Notes: generated by a model from the sequence alone, not told the origin. A DNA stretch of 64,000 nucleotides from Heterohyrax brucei (GCA_028571685.1 CM053142.1:129076796-129140795), one strand, 5' to 3'. Counted from the first letter of the stretch, positions 1-10,494 are shown. A program made the numbers and translations.

Positions 1-341
1 GAATCTCCTTCATGAGATCATCCTCTCCCACACAGGAAATCTGGAAGTAGGGACGGGAGGCTGCACACGAAAGCAGGAATATTGGCAGGCACCTCTGTCT
101 ACTATAAAACAGGACACTATAGGCGGGAGAATGTTTTCATGGCTAGAGCAGCTGTCCAACAAAGAGCTCTGCAGTCCAAAGCCAAAACATAGTGTTTTAT
201 TATAACTACATTTGAAATTTAGATAGCTGTTTAGATTGCAGAGAGCTAACCAACTCTTCATCACGCAGGTCTTGCAGACGTCTGTAAGATTTTAACCAGC
301 TGGGCCAGTCCAGAGTTGAATACCATGCAGTAGCAACATGG
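1..341. other. Unassigned non-coding sequence
   Basis: I see no exon, RNA gene or recognisable repeat here. A 84-codon minus-strand frame covers most of it, but it has no family resemblance and looks like chance. Confidence 0.4.
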
Positions 342-480
342 GCATGGTCATTAATCAGCTCAGTGACCTCGGGGACACTTTACCTCTCTGGACTCAGTGT
401 CTCCATTTGTAAAGTAGGCTAGTTTAAGTTCTCTTTAAAGCTCTAACATTCCACAATCCTAACCTGCTAGAGTTCTTGTG
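342..480 (+). mobile_element. MIR SINE fragment
   Basis: The order of a MIR core is visible: a 'cagtgacctcgggga' block, then 'ctctggactcagtgtctcc', then 'atttgtaaagtaggct'. These match the MIR 'gaccttgggcaa...tcagtttcctcatctgtaaaatggg' architecture. It is an ancient, heavily diverged tRNA-derived SINE moved by L2. Confidence 0.6.
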
Positions 481-1608
481 GGGACACTGGTGGTTGAGTG
501 ACAGAATTCTCACCTTCTAAGACCCTAGTCAATGGCCCTCCTGTGTACCCACCATTCATCTGTCAATGAAGGCTTTTGTGTTTTTATGATGCTAAACAGC
601 TTTCAGGGGAGTTTCCAGGCTAGGGAGATGAACAGGGATAAAGGACTGGCAATATACTTGCAAAAAATCAGCCAATGAAAACCCTACAAATCACAGTGGT
701 CTGACAGATTGAAAACCAATCAAAGGGATGGGTGAGATGGGCAGTGTTTTATTCTCCTTTGCGTGGGGCCACCAGGCGTCTAAGGCAAGCTTGACAGCAG
801 CAAATAAGCCATAGGAACCAGGTAACTTAGCCAAGGTTTTGACAATACATGGTGGAGCAGGTTCCTGGATCCTTAGTTTTTGGTTCTGTAAATCTTAGTT
901 TCTTTTTTGACTTTTCTATTTCACATTACATATGAAAAGAAATTATTAACAGATTGAGCATTCTTTCTTTAATCCCAAACCTTTGCAAGTTTTTAAGTTG
1001 ACTCTATTTTTACAAAGATAAAATTGTAAAATTTTATCAAAAGTCACTATGTTGTGACAGTTCACACCATTTACAATTCAGACCTTGGAATAATTATCAT
1101 TCAGTCTATTCCTTATCATAGCATATTGCACTATAGTCAAAACCCATAAATACAGGAGGTGCATTTTGAAATAAAAAGTTGATTACATTTCAAGGGTATT
1201 TAAAGTCTTCATAGAGTTCACAACCTCAGTAGAAGACGAATGGGTCAAGATTGTGAAAAGAGTTGTCTATAAAAATATAAATTCATTTTCCATTTGAGGG
1301 CATCTTTTAGTACCTACTTTAGTCATGAAAATTCTATCTCACAGTACTTGTGCCAGGGAGGTTTTTTTTTCAGAAGTATATTTGATGTCTTTCCAAAATT
1401 GCATGATTTTCCCCATCACGAAAGAAACCAAGATTTACCAGTTTTCTGTTAGCAGCTGACCCAAGAAGTTCAATTTGAGATAAAAAAAAATAATAATGTC
1501 ATTTAGAACAAGGCCACAGTAGAAAATCTCTTAAGATCCCTGAGTTTAGGTTGGATTTTTTAATCATCCCAAACAGACAAAATGCACAAACGTGCATCCA
1601 CAGTTAAG
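481..1608. other. Unassigned AT-rich non-coding sequence
   Basis: Only short homopolymers stand out (T-run near 1363, A-run near 1482). No open frame, splice pattern or repeat family is recognised. Confidence 0.4.
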
Positions 1609-2166
1609 CATGAGTTACGACAATTAAGTTCACGAACTCATCCTAGAAAAAGTGCTACATACTTCGTTGCTGAATATGACTACAGTCACCTTTCAAGTAC
1701 TGCCCTTGGGAAGCTATGCACCAACACCAGTACCTAGTCCACCCTTCAAAGCAATTCTGGAACTCGTTTTCAAGAATGGCCCTCAGAGCTGTCATTGTAC
1801 TACCCTCAATGTCCTAAATGTCATCAAAATGACATTCAGTATTTCCTTTATCTTCGGGTAAAACAAAAGTCACTGGAGGCCAGATCAGGTGATTAGAGAA
1901 GGTGTTCCAATACAGTTATTTGTTTACTAGCTTAAAACTCCCTCACAGACAACTACACAGTTAAGCTCCCAAACTTGTCACTATGCTACTGTGTGCAATG
2001 GCCATTCCAGAAAGAGTCCTAAAATTGCTTTGAAGGGTGGACTAGGCACTGGTGTCAGTGTACGGCTTCCCAAGGGGAGTGCTCTGAAGGCGACCACAGT
2101 GATATTCAGCAATGAGGTTATGTAGCACTTACAACAATTAGGTTTGCAGACTTGTCAGGCCTCATG
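1609..2166. mobile_element. Mariner-type DNA transposon remnant with foldback structure
   Basis: The two halves are inverted copies of the same transposon end. Positions about 1640-1780 match the reverse complement of about 1999-2133 over roughly 135 bp; the shared core 'ttgctttgaagggtggacta' is identical. The sense half reads like the C-terminal part of a mariner transposase (Glu-Gly-Asp near 'Y/CFEGD', then 'HSDIQQ'). The outer ends carry 'CATGAG' (1609-1614) and 'CTCATG' (2161-2166), the latter followed by TA, the usual mariner target. The left half extends to about 1970. All frames are broken. Confidence 0.65.
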
Positions 2167-2184
2167 TAAAAAAAAAAAAAAAAA
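2167..2184 (+). repeat. Poly(A) run
   Basis: About 17 A residues directly left of a minus-strand AfroSINE. It may be that SINE's T-rich tail. Confidence 0.7.
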
Positions 2185-2340
2185 CCTGAAGCCTCTGCTG
2201 TCAAGTGACTTTTGACTCCTAGAGACCCTGTAGGACAGAGGAGAACTGCCCCAGAGCGTTTCCGAGGCTGCAGTTTTCATGGAGGCTCCTGCAGAGCGGT
2301 CAGTAGGTTTAAACTAACTGCAAGGATTGTGCCATCAGGT
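2185..2340 (-). mobile_element. AfroSINE, diverged, minus strand
   Basis: Read on the minus strand it has the AfroSINE order. On the plus strand this appears as 'ctgctgtcaagtgacttttgactc' (tail hairpin region), 'agaccctgtaggacagaggag', 'aactgcccc', then 'gtgccatcagg' (A-box end). The central part carries the alternate 'gctgcagtttt...gag' segment of a longer subfamily. Confidence 0.7.
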
Positions 2341-2360
2341 CTTCTAAGGTGAGCATAGTA

Positions 2361-2363
<3 letters not shown>

Positions 2364-2433
<70 letters not shown>

Positions 2434-2460
2434 ATGCATGCGTGCGTATGTGTGTGTGTA
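2364..2460. repeat. (TG)n microsatellite
   Basis: About 32 TG units run to 2427, followed by an impure TGCA/TGCG stretch and a second short TG run to 2459. The His-Thr-rich minus-strand frame across it is an artefact of the repeat. Confidence 0.95.
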
Positions 2461-3879
2461 ATGATACTGTATCCACTACAAAACAAGTTTTTCACATTGG
2501 CATAAATTTATACAAAATTTAAGACACATATTTTGATGAATGTTTTTACCAAATACCAATTAAATAGAGATATCAACTCTTAATAATTTTGAAACATTTA
2601 CTTGTTACATTATTAATGGGAAATCTGGGCCAATTCCCATGCATTTTTTTTCTAATGCCAAAAGATATAAAATGATTCCATTTATAATTCAGAACCTGGA
2701 GTCACTGCAAGTAAAACAGTTTTACTGTTAAACATTGCAAATCATTAGTGCTATCAGTATACACGCCTTTGAGAATAGACTCACATCCTACCACAGCCCA
2801 ACCTCCATTTGTCACGAGCCTAAGAGGAAGTAAAACATGCCAAGCTAACAGAATGCATCTTAACCCTCTCAGGCAACTATGTTCCTCATTCAAGCTCTCC
2901 TTAATAAATACGAAAAGCAACAGACAACTAGAGATGCTAATAGCTTAGAGCTCACATCTTACAGGCCAAACATGGGAGGCTTTTTCTTGTGACGGGGAGA
3001 ATTCTCAGGCAACCGAGAGAGGGTTCGGTCTATAAATACTCTCAGATCTTTCTCACGTGGGTAAAGTTTTCTTTCTCTCCTTAGTTTTCACCATTACCTG
3101 TCAGCAGCCAGTGACGCATTTGAGACTTGGCTTCCTTCCTAGATGCAATGCGAAAGTCGTACCCAAAAGGAATTATAGAGTAGCTGGCAGTGCAAACTGT
3201 TTGACTGAACTTCATGTTCGAGATTTATCTTTTTTTCCTCCTTACATAACGTAAAGCTTATGCATCTGAGGGAACCATTTTAAGGACTCTCTGCTCTTCA
3301 GTAATAATTAAAGCTGCAGCCACACCAAAGTTTTATGTTTTTATAAATGTCAGCTCAGTTCCAATGAATCTGAGCTTCTCAGAAGCTCTGATGTCACATC
3401 CACAGAGATACAAAATTCTGAAATGTCTTTTTGTCATATATACATTTATGAATCATGGGCGAAAAGGAAAACTCAAATCAAGTGTGTATCTTTTACTAAT
3501 TCTTGTGCTAACAATTACTGGCATGCATTCCAATCACATAACTTTTACTGAATTACCAAGAATAAACACTAGAGTAAGGCCGCACAAGCACTCAAATACC
3601 TGAAATTCAATTACCATTAATTCTGCAAGAAAATAATTAGACCATTTGTAAATATGCTTGGTTTATGTTTTTTAACATATACACAAAACTACAAAACTGG
3701 CACCTTTTCTTAGTTCTAAAAATAGCAAGTTATTTTGCTTATTCACATAATTACTAAAATATAGTCAGTGCTATTAGAATTAATAAGAAAAGATTAATGT
3801 TTTCACTTGCCTCCAGTTGACAGGTACAATAAATAAACAAATAAATAAATAGGGTGAGAGAGAATTCAAGCACTCAAGA
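2461..3879. other. Unassigned non-coding sequence with an AAATA-rich patch
   Basis: No gene is recognised. Positions 3833-3852 hold an 'aataaataaac' type simple repeat just before an RTE-derived insert. Around 2940-3350 the sequence has mixed composition with no repeat I recognise; the short frames there have no family resemblance. Confidence 0.4.
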
Positions 3880-4125
3880 TTTTCTGAGTGGTTGCTATAC
3901 GGCTGTACACATTGTACAGCTATGGGGCAGCCACCACTCCTCTGTCACTGGAGGCTTGCATGCGGCCACGATGCTGAAAAGGTTCCAGCAGAGCTCACAA
4001 AGACAGACCAGGAGAGAAGGCCTGCCAATCTTCTTCCAAACAATTAGCCATGAACATTCTCTGGAATGTTCTGCAGGCGGGTGCCATGAGTCAGGGACTG
4101 ACTCAACAGAGGCTAAGAAACAACA
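3880..4125 (+). mobile_element. Non-autonomous RTE-derived element (5' end joined to 3' tail)
   Basis: The middle ('gatgctgaaaaggttccagcagagct...', 'agaaggcctgccaatc', 'cagccatgaa') parallels the 5' part of the RTE copy at 13.1 kb. The end ('gccatgagtcagggactgac', 'acaaca') is the RTE/AfroSINE tail. All coding sequence between is missing, as in the elements at 30.4 and 55.6 kb. Confidence 0.55.
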
Positions 4126-4736
4126 ATTCTATGAAAAAAGAGACAGTGACAGCTAAGATCTCCCATTTATGCAACAACTTCTCTCATGTCTCAGTGCACT
4201 TCTGTCATCTCCCTATTTGCAAAATAACTAAACACCTGGCACTAAAGGGTTTTTTGCTGAGTTAAAAAAGGATTTCACATACACATAAAAATCTTTAGAG
4301 ATTTAGGCACTACTAGAAATATAATTCATTACTGTTAAAGTGTTTCCTACTTAGACAATAACCTCTGAGAGCAAAGGTATTGTTTGCTTCCCAGTACATT
4401 CTCATCAAGGCACTATCTTTACTCAGTCATCTCTTCCACTCTCCCAGGCATAAAATCTGAACTCCGAGAGAAATCTTATAGATGCTAGCATTGTAGCAAC
4501 TTGATTATATGCTTCTTATCTCTAATACTGATAAGATCAAATCCTTAAGATTTCTTCTTTCAGATTATAATGATATGACACCTTATATTCAATTACAAAC
4601 TGTATCATTCTACTCAAATGGGTTTTTCAAAACTAAGACAATGTCCAAAGACAGTAGTCACCAAATCCTAGGGGCTAAGTACCCAGAAAGTTTTACAATT
4701 TATTTGTAGTTTCAACTTTAACAGAATAAACAACAA
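4126..4736. other. Unassigned, possibly with an L2 3'-end fragment
   Basis: Positions about 4345-4420 ('acctctgagagcaaaggtattgt...cccagtacattct') resemble the L2 3' end ('ctccttgagggcagggac'), but weakly. The rest is unassigned. Confidence 0.3.
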
Positions 4737-4822
4737 AGCCAAACCTGCTGCCAAATCTGTCTGAGTCATAGTGACCCTATGGGACAGAGCAGAACTAACC
4801 CATAGGGGTTCCAAGGGCTCAT
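4737..4822 (-). mobile_element. AfroSINE 3' fragment, minus strand
   Basis: 'gagtcatagtgaccctatgggacagagcagaacta' is the AfroSINE body and tail in reverse. The tRNA-like head is missing, so this is a 5'-truncated insertion or a remnant. Confidence 0.75.
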
Positions 4823-4871
4823 AAACAAATTAAAAATTAAAAAGATGCACAGATTTTACATGGTTTTCATT

Positions 4872-4882
4872 TAATATCAATT
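4872..4882. repeat. Target-site duplication, left copy
   Basis: TAATATCAATT occurs here and again at 5491-5501, bracketing the minus-strand retroposon between them. Confidence 0.7.
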
Positions 4883-5490
4883 TTTTTATTATGACTGAGT
4901 GAAAATGTACAATCCCGTATAAATTTGCACACCCACCTATGTGCAGCTCCCCCTGCTCTTCCTGCCCAGTGACAGCACACTCTTCTTCTCCATTCTATAC
5001 ATGTCTTAGCCTCCTAACAAACTCCTATCCCCTCCTCTCAACCCATGCCCTGCCTCCAGTAAGAGGTCAGCAGGATGACATCCTATAGATGCATGAAACC
5101 ATAAAGTGCACACACAATATGGTCACTCTGTGTCACTAAGTCCAATCCATTCCTATCCAAAGAGTGGACCTTCATTATGATTTATGGACAGGGGCAGTAT
5201 CAGGGCCAGTGGCCACACTCCCAGGGGAATGCTGAGGCCCCTGGACCATCAATTGCAGTCTTTTATTGGAGATCTCAGGGTGCACCCCTTTTTATTTTCA
5301 TGTTGCCAATGAGACTCAACTCCGTGAGCCCCATCCCAGCTATTACGGGTGGTGGCCAGGCACCATCTGGTTCTTCTGGTCACACATTGATGTAGTCACC
5401 CACTCATGTGGGTGTCTCTGTCTTCTGGGTTCTCTTTCCCCCATGTTGTTTTAATCCTTGGTGATCATCTGTTCCTGCTGAGTTGGGACC
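4883..5490 (-). mobile_element. L1-type 3'-end retroposon, minus strand
   Basis: This is homologous, in the opposite orientation, to 54184-54800. For example 'cctccagtaagaggtcagcagg' (5054) mirrors 'cctgctggcctcttactggagg' (54600). In the sense direction it ends in an AATAAA-like, A-rich tail (the T-run at 4881-4887). It is flanked by an 11-bp duplication. Family knowledge suggests the 3' UTR of an afrotherian L1, but no ORF2 sequence is attached, so this is inference. The 5' end is truncated at a different point from the 54-kb copy, as expected for target-primed reverse transcription. Confidence 0.65.
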
Positions 5491-5501
5491 TAATATCAAT
5501 T
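5491..5501. repeat. Target-site duplication, right copy
   Basis: TAATATCAATT, identical to 4872-4882. Confidence 0.7.
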
Positions 5502-5584
5502 CTTAACATAAAAATAATGACAATTGGAGTTGATTCAATGGCAACAGTGTTTTGTTGCTGTTGTTGCTGCTGCTGTTACATTAA

Positions 5585-5650
5585 AAGTTTGGAAGCCTTG
5601 GTGGTGCAATGGTTAAGAGCTCAGCTAGTAATCAAAGGTCGACAGTTCAA
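5585..5650 (+). mobile_element. AfroSINE head, interrupted
   Basis: A tRNA-like head: 'gaagccttggtggtgcaatgg' includes an A-box (GGTGCAATGG), and it runs to 'gacagttcaa', where the B-box is cut. The remainder resumes at 5829, so one SINE appears to be split by the poly(A)-tailed insert between. Confidence 0.7.
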
Positions 5651-5828
5651 GGGACTCAGACAGCAGGCTTGTCCCATTTTCTCATTCTAGCCCATCATAT
5701 TTTTTTGACTTAGGAAGATATGACACCAGCATCACACTTGTTGTCTGTTTTCTCCCTTTTGCCTCTTTGAATATATGCCAAATAAAACTTTTCTTTGGCT
5801 TTACTGGAAAAAAAAAAAAAAAAAAAAA
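5651..5828 (+). mobile_element. Poly(A)-tailed retroposed insert inside an AfroSINE
   Basis: About 178 bp ends in AATAAA (5781-5786) followed 21 nt later by 21 A residues (5808-5828). That is the layout of a polyadenylated mRNA 3' end, so a 5'-truncated processed retrocopy moved by L1 is the simplest reading. I do not recognise the source transcript. It lies exactly within the AfroSINE B-box. Confidence 0.6.
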
Positions 5829-5938
5829 CCCTTTGAATCCACCAGGCATTCCCAGAAACCCTATGGGACAGTTCTGTCCTGCCCTATACGGTTGCTATCA
5901 GTCAGAATCAACTAGACAGCAACAGGTTTTTTGTTTTG
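5829..5938 (+). mobile_element. AfroSINE body and tail, resumed after the insert
   Basis: 'tttgaatccaccaggcattcc' continues the B-box of the head at 5585-5650. It is followed by 'aaaccctatgggacagttctg', 'gttgctatcagtcagaatcaa' and a T-rich end. Confidence 0.75.
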
Positions 5939-5954
5939 TTTTTTTTTAATTGTA

Positions 5955-6172
5955 AGTTTGGGAATCCCTAGGTGGTCCAAACAGTTAAGCTTCTACAGTT
6001 CACCACTAGCCAAAAAGGTGTTAGTTCAAACCCACCCCAAGGCAACTGGAAAGACAAGCCTGCTTCCAAAAGGTTATAACTTTAAAAACTCTGGAGCACA
6101 CACTTGCACTCTGACACACATGGGGTCACCATAAGTCAGAATCAATTCAACAGCAACTAATAACAACAAAAA
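5955..6172 (+). mobile_element. AfroSINE, long subfamily
   Basis: The head 'ggaatccctaggtggtccaaa' and 'ggtgttagttcaaaccc' (B-box) is followed by the extra segment 'aaagacaagcctgcttccaaaagg'. It ends 'cacacatggggtcaccataagtcagaatcaa' and 'aacaacaaaaaa'. This subfamily is longer than the 150-bp type at 8.0 kb. Confidence 0.8.
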
Positions 6173-6185
6173 ATTATAAGCCCAG

Positions 6186-6380
6186 GAGTCTCTGGGTATA
6201 TAAATGGTTAACTCTCTTGGCTGCTAAACAAAAGATTGGTGGTTCAAATCAGAAGAAAGTCCTGGTGATTTATTTCAAAACACTTAGCCAATGAAATCCC
6301 TGTGAACCACTGATCCAATTTGACACACATGGGGCTGTGGAGAGTCAGAATCAACTTGACAGCAACTGCTATTAGAATCC
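6186..6380 (+). mobile_element. AfroSINE, long subfamily
   Basis: Same architecture and orientation as the preceding copy: 'gtctctgggtatataaatgg', 'aaagtcctggtgatttattt', 'acacatggggctgtggagagtcagaatcaa'. More diverged. Confidence 0.7.
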
Positions 6381-7662
6381 TGGTGTTTTGTTAAGCCAGT
6401 GATAGAGAATAAGGTTAATCTTATGCGTCAGTCACAACGAATTCATAGTAACTGCCTAAAGTGTGGTATTCAGAAATATCATGGGACTGTGTCTAGTCTC
6501 AGAGAGAAAAAAGTGTCTTGACTGATTAGCAAATTCTGCCACAGATGCAGAACTGAGGAAGGGAGGCACATATACCATGTACTCCTCCACCCACGAACCA
6601 GGCACTGGCTATATAAATCAATAACATTATGTGGCTGTTAACTTCAAGGAACTCCTCTTTTCTCCCCCTAGGAAAGGGAAAGCAGGTATATCACCATATA
6701 ACTTCAATGCAGAAAGCCAAGAACAAGAATATCAGTATATAGGAGACACAGGAACAGGAGCATTATCAGGTAGCTTCTGACATTAAAAGATACTTGATCT
6801 GAATCTTGAGGGATAAATACAAGTTCCTCAGGTGCACAGAGAGGACAAAGTATCAAAGCTGACACTTGGTAAGGCACTGTTAATGAAGAGTACAGCAGTA
6901 GGAAGCACCACAGCACATTCACAAGGCTCTTGGTACCTTGGCTGGGCTGGAGCACATGTTCCCTGAAGGAGCACCCCTCAGTTCTCCTTTGATCATGTTT
7001 TCCAGGGCAACTCCCTTTACAATTTTCATCATGAGTTCCCTTTTTCTTTTTTAATTTCATTACTATCACCTTTTTCAGTCCCTAAAAGAAAGGGATGTTC
7101 TGTTTTAATTAAATAATACGATTAGTAGATGACTGCCACATATATGAGATGAGTTTCATTTTTTTCAAGATCCTCCTTATGCTGTTAACTAAAACAAAGC
7201 TCAGCATGTTTTGTAATACATATGGCATGCTCATTGCCTCTTTGAGATAATTTAATTTTACCATGTAAGTTTCATAACTCTGAGGTGTGTATAAGAAATT
7301 AAGCTGACTATGAACTGTCACTTTAACTTACTCCACAACTACTTTTAAAAGTATAAATCAGTCAAACCAACTTTTCTTGGTATTTTCTGTCTCTTTCTTG
7401 GCTTTGCAGATTAACTACTAGGACTTCCCATGGGTGGAATACTAATGAACAGTTTCTACCCTTTCTTAGGAAACATTTCATTTTCTTATGGAGAAAAGGG
7501 AGAATAAGATGAAATGGTCTAGACCACTTTTGAAAGTGTCTTCAGATAATGGCCAAATAAAATCCACAATAGAGCTCTTTCAGAGCTGCTTTCATCTCAA
7601 TTTGTCCTCTTTACATTTAAAATAAAATCTTCAAGTCAAAAGAAACAGGCAGATGACACAAA
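6381..7662. other. Unassigned non-coding sequence
   Basis: Positions about 6700-6860 faintly resemble an old LINE 3' region ('gatctgaatcttgagggataaa...gttcctcaggtgcac'). A 121-codon minus-strand frame at 6704-7069 has no recognisable domain and I do not call it a gene. The remainder is unassigned. Confidence 0.35.
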
Positions 7663-7975
7663 ATTATTGCTGTTACATGCCATCAAATCAGGTCTGACTC
7701 CCAGTGACTCTGTGTTCAATAGAATGAAACAACGCCAGTCCTGCATGACCCCCACAATCACTGCCACACTTGAGCCCACTGAGACAGCTACTGTGTCAGT
7801 CCAGCTCATCAAGTCTCTTCCTCTGTTTCTCGGCCCTCAACATCACCAAGCATGATGTCCTTCTAAACAGACTGGTCCCTCCTGATAACATATCTGATGA
7901 ATATGAGATAATGCCTGGCTGTCCTTGCTTCCAAGAAGCACTCTGGCTCTATTTTTTCCTAGACACACTTGCATG
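7663..7975 (-). mobile_element. RTE LINE 3'-end fragment, minus strand
   Basis: The reverse strand gives the RTE C-terminal coding region and tail. On plus it reads 'gctgttacatgccatcaaatc', 'tctgactcccagtgact', 'cactgagacagctactgtgtcagtcca', 'caagcatgatgtccttctaaacagactggtccctcctgat', matching the reverse of the region near 21.4-21.6 kb. 5'-truncated and broken. Confidence 0.7.
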
Positions 7976-8031
7976 CAAAATTAAGAGGGAAAAAAATGAG
8001 CTACTGGTACTGAAGAGAACATGCGAGGAGT

Positions 8032-8044
8032 ACTAATTAAAATG
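8032..8044. repeat. Target-site duplication, left copy
   Basis: ACTAATTAAAATG, repeated exactly at 8197-8209 around an AfroSINE. Confidence 0.9.
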
Positions 8045-8196
8045 GAGCCCTGGTGGTGAAGTGGTTAAGAGCCCGACTGCTAACCAAAAGGTCAGCAATT
8101 CAAATCCACCAGCTGCTCCTTGGAAACCCTATGGGACGTTCTGCTCTGCCCTATAGGGTCACTACAAGCTGGAAGGGATGGCAATGGGTTTCTTTA
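8045..8196 (+). mobile_element. AfroSINE, complete, with perfect target-site duplication
   Basis: A 152-bp copy of the short type. It has the head 'gagccctggtggtgaagtggtt' (A-box), 'cagcaattcaaatccacc' (B-box), 'tggaaaccctatgggacg', 'cctatagggtcacta', a degraded hairpin ('caagctggaaggga') and 'caatgggtttcttta'. The flanking 13-bp duplication is perfect, so the ends are exact. The tail is T-rich rather than poly(A), as expected for a SINE using RTE-type machinery. Confidence 0.9.
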
Positions 8197-8209
8197 ACTA
8201 ATTAAAATG
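8197..8209. repeat. Target-site duplication, right copy
   Basis: ACTAATTAAAATG, identical to 8032-8044. Confidence 0.9.
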
Positions 8210-9427
8210 TGGGAATACTTAGCATTATAAAAGAAATCTAGCATTTTAGCATTAAATCAGTATCTCCATTGTACTGATTACGAGGAAATGTTAATGTACT
8301 ACAGCAACTCCTTTAAATAACTGTGCTTATTGACAAATTACCACTTTCCCATTATAACTGACCATTTAGACCTATCTTTCCTGCTACTACCCAATCACTG
8401 TTTAGTTTATTTATCTTCTCTAACAATTTTCTACCACCCTTTACCCCACTTTGTATGTGGCGGAATATGAGTGATATTTGTAATGCATATTCAGCACTAA
8501 TAACAGACAAATACAGCAGAAGCAAAACCATCTTTGACTTTGGAACACTAACACAACAAATTGCCTGGAAATAATAAAATGACACTTAAGAAAACTAGGA
8601 TAAATATTTCTCCATTTTCTACAAAATACCTATATTAGTCACCAAAGACATAGGTTATTTAATTCTTTCAGCATTACAGTATGATCCACAAAAGAAGGGA
8701 TTTTTATTGTTGCCAGTTACATATAATCCTGCTTCTAAGCAGTTGTTGAAACTATAATAAGCTCTGCTTATGTATACGTATAGTACTGTACAACAAACTA
8801 ATAAATGATAATACAAACAAAAAAAGGCTCTGAATTAAATAATTTCCTCAACTGAGCAACAATCATCATAGATACAGAGCAGGACAAAAGATATAGTCTC
8901 TATCTTACTGAAATTTCTAATTCTATTCTCTGTGGGAGGCTTATCAATGAACTTGGATAAAATAACCAGGATCATACAAATGCAGGTAATTACTGCTATA
9001 TTAACCCTGAAAATGGTTCTGAAGAGATCAATGTCAACCTAGACAATTCCTAAAAATAGTGTTGTGTGGGTGATACAGAGCTGGATGATACTCAGGGCCT
9101 CCTAGATGCTGACTACAGGCTACAGTTGCTTGGACCTGGAAGTGAATACCTGGATTTCTAGCTCTATCAAGCTCTGCATTGATATACCAATGCATTTCAA
9201 ATTCTCCATCAGCCATCTGCAGTCATTCATGACCTCAAGATGGCTGGGCACCATGAGGTCCCCAGGTATCGATGAAGGAACTCAGAATACCCATTTGCAA
9301 TGTATGAGCAATCACCACCCTCATTTGGAAAGTTACCTTTAAATGCTTAACTTGCCGCATTTTAAGTTGCAAAGTAAGGTACTTTAAAATTTGGTCTGGA
9401 AATCAATCCTTTCATCCGTTATTACCT
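8210..9427. other. Unassigned non-coding sequence
   Basis: No repeat family or exon recognised. The overlapping short frames on both strands at 9034-9342 have no family resemblance. Confidence 0.4.
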
Positions 9428-9645
9428 TCTGTTGTTAGATGCCATCCAGTCTATTTTGAGTCATAGTGTCCCCATGTGACAAAGCAGAATGACCTTATAC
9501 AGTTTTGTAGGCTGCAATCTTTACGGAGCAGATCACCAGGTCTTTTCTCCAGTGCAGAGGTCAATGGTTGAGTGGGTTCCAAGTACCAACATGTTAGTTA
9601 GCAGCCGAGCACTTAACTACTGCATCACTAGGGCTCTTTTAACAC
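9428..9645 (-). mobile_element. AfroSINE-related SINE, alternate subfamily, minus strand
   Basis: On plus it reads 'gttgttagatgccatccagtc' (tail), 'gtgtccccatgtgacaaagcagaa', 'gtaggctgcaatctttacggagcagatcaccagg' (a middle segment distinct from the short type) and 'tagttagcagccgagcacttaact...catcactagggctc' (head). The same middle appears at 33063-33258. Confidence 0.75.
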
Positions 9646-9669
9646 CTTTTAGGAGGTAGCTTGTTAAAC

Positions 9670-9745
9670 AACTTTGGACACTGGAGTCTAACTGAGCTAT
9701 GCTCAAGTTTTAATTTTATTCGTTACTGGCTGTGTAACTGATTTC
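9670..9745 (+). mobile_element. MIR core fragment
   Basis: 'actggagtctaactgagctatgctcaag...ttactggctgtgtaac' follows the MIR core consensus order. Confidence 0.5.
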
Positions 9746-9937
9746 CAGCACACCTCTTTTGGCACACATATTGCTGTTGTTTTTGTTTTCTGTTTTTCGA
9801 ATATGTGTCCATTCCTAAGTACATGTCCTCTTGGCTAGTATTCTGATTTGGTTATCTCTCCAACAAAACTCCAGACTACACTGCTTAACAGACAGAAGTA
9901 AGCTCTGAACACCTGTTTTTCATTAAAAGAATAAAAA

Positions 9938-10097
9938 AACCAAACCCAATGCTGTCAACTGGACTCCAACTCATAGTAACACTATAGAACACAGTAGAAC
10001 TACCCCAAAGAGTTCCCGACATACACCAGCTGGATTTAAATTGCTGACTTTTTGGTTAGTAGTCACAGCATTTAACCACTATACCATTAGATTTATT
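9938..10097 (-). mobile_element. AfroSINE, minus strand
   Basis: On plus it begins with an A/C-rich tail 'aaaccaaacccaatgctgtcaa', then 'ctcatagtaacactatagaacacagtagaact', and ends at the head 'agcatttaaccactataccatt'. First of three minus-strand copies placed end to end. Confidence 0.85.
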
Positions 10098-10100
10098 AAA

Positions 10101-10263
10101 GCAATAAGCCATTGCCATCGAGTCAATGCTGACTCACAGCAACCCTATGGGACAGAACAGAACTGCCTTCATGGGGTTTCCAAGGAGTGCCTGGTGGAAT
10201 TGAACTGGTGATGTTTTAGTTAGCAGCTGTAGCACTTAACCACTACACCATCAGGATTTCCAG
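10101..10263 (-). mobile_element. AfroSINE, minus strand
   Basis: Well preserved: 'gccattgccatcgagtcaatg', 'gcaaccctatgggacagaaca', 'gtttccaaggagtgcctggtgg' and the reversed A-box 'cactacaccatca'. Second of the three-copy run. Confidence 0.9.
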
Positions 10264-10283
10264 TAAAGGAACAGGACACCAAA

Positions 10284-10460
10284 AATAAAAAAATAAAAAA
10301 AAAAAACTGCCATCAAGTTGATTCTGACTCATAGTGGCCCTAGAGACAAAGTAGAACTGCCCCACACAGAGTTTCCAAGGAGCACCTGGCAGATTTAAAC
10401 TGCCAATGTTTCAGTTAGCAGTCACAGTACTTCACCACTACATCATCAGGGTTTCCTTTA
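10284..10460 (-). mobile_element. AfroSINE, minus strand
   Basis: Starts with an A-rich tail (10281-10306), then 'ctgccatcaagttgattctgactc', 'gtttccaaggagcacctggca' and the reversed head 'ttcaccactacatcatcagggtttcc'. Third of the run. Confidence 0.85.
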
Positions 10461-10494
10461 TTATACATAATTTCATTCAATTATTCTATATATT

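Noticed and set aside
2277-2495. His/Thr-rich minus-strand frame
   Set aside because: Produced by the (TG)n microsatellite.
6704-7069. 121-codon minus-strand open frame
   Set aside because: No recognisable domain, low-complexity start (KLKKKK), and the region shows faint old-LINE similarity. Length is within chance for AT-balanced mammalian DNA.
8045-8120. tRNA gene suggested by A- and B-box motifs
   Set aside because: The boxes belong to the AfroSINE head; there is no cloverleaf, no acceptor stem and the element has SINE duplications.
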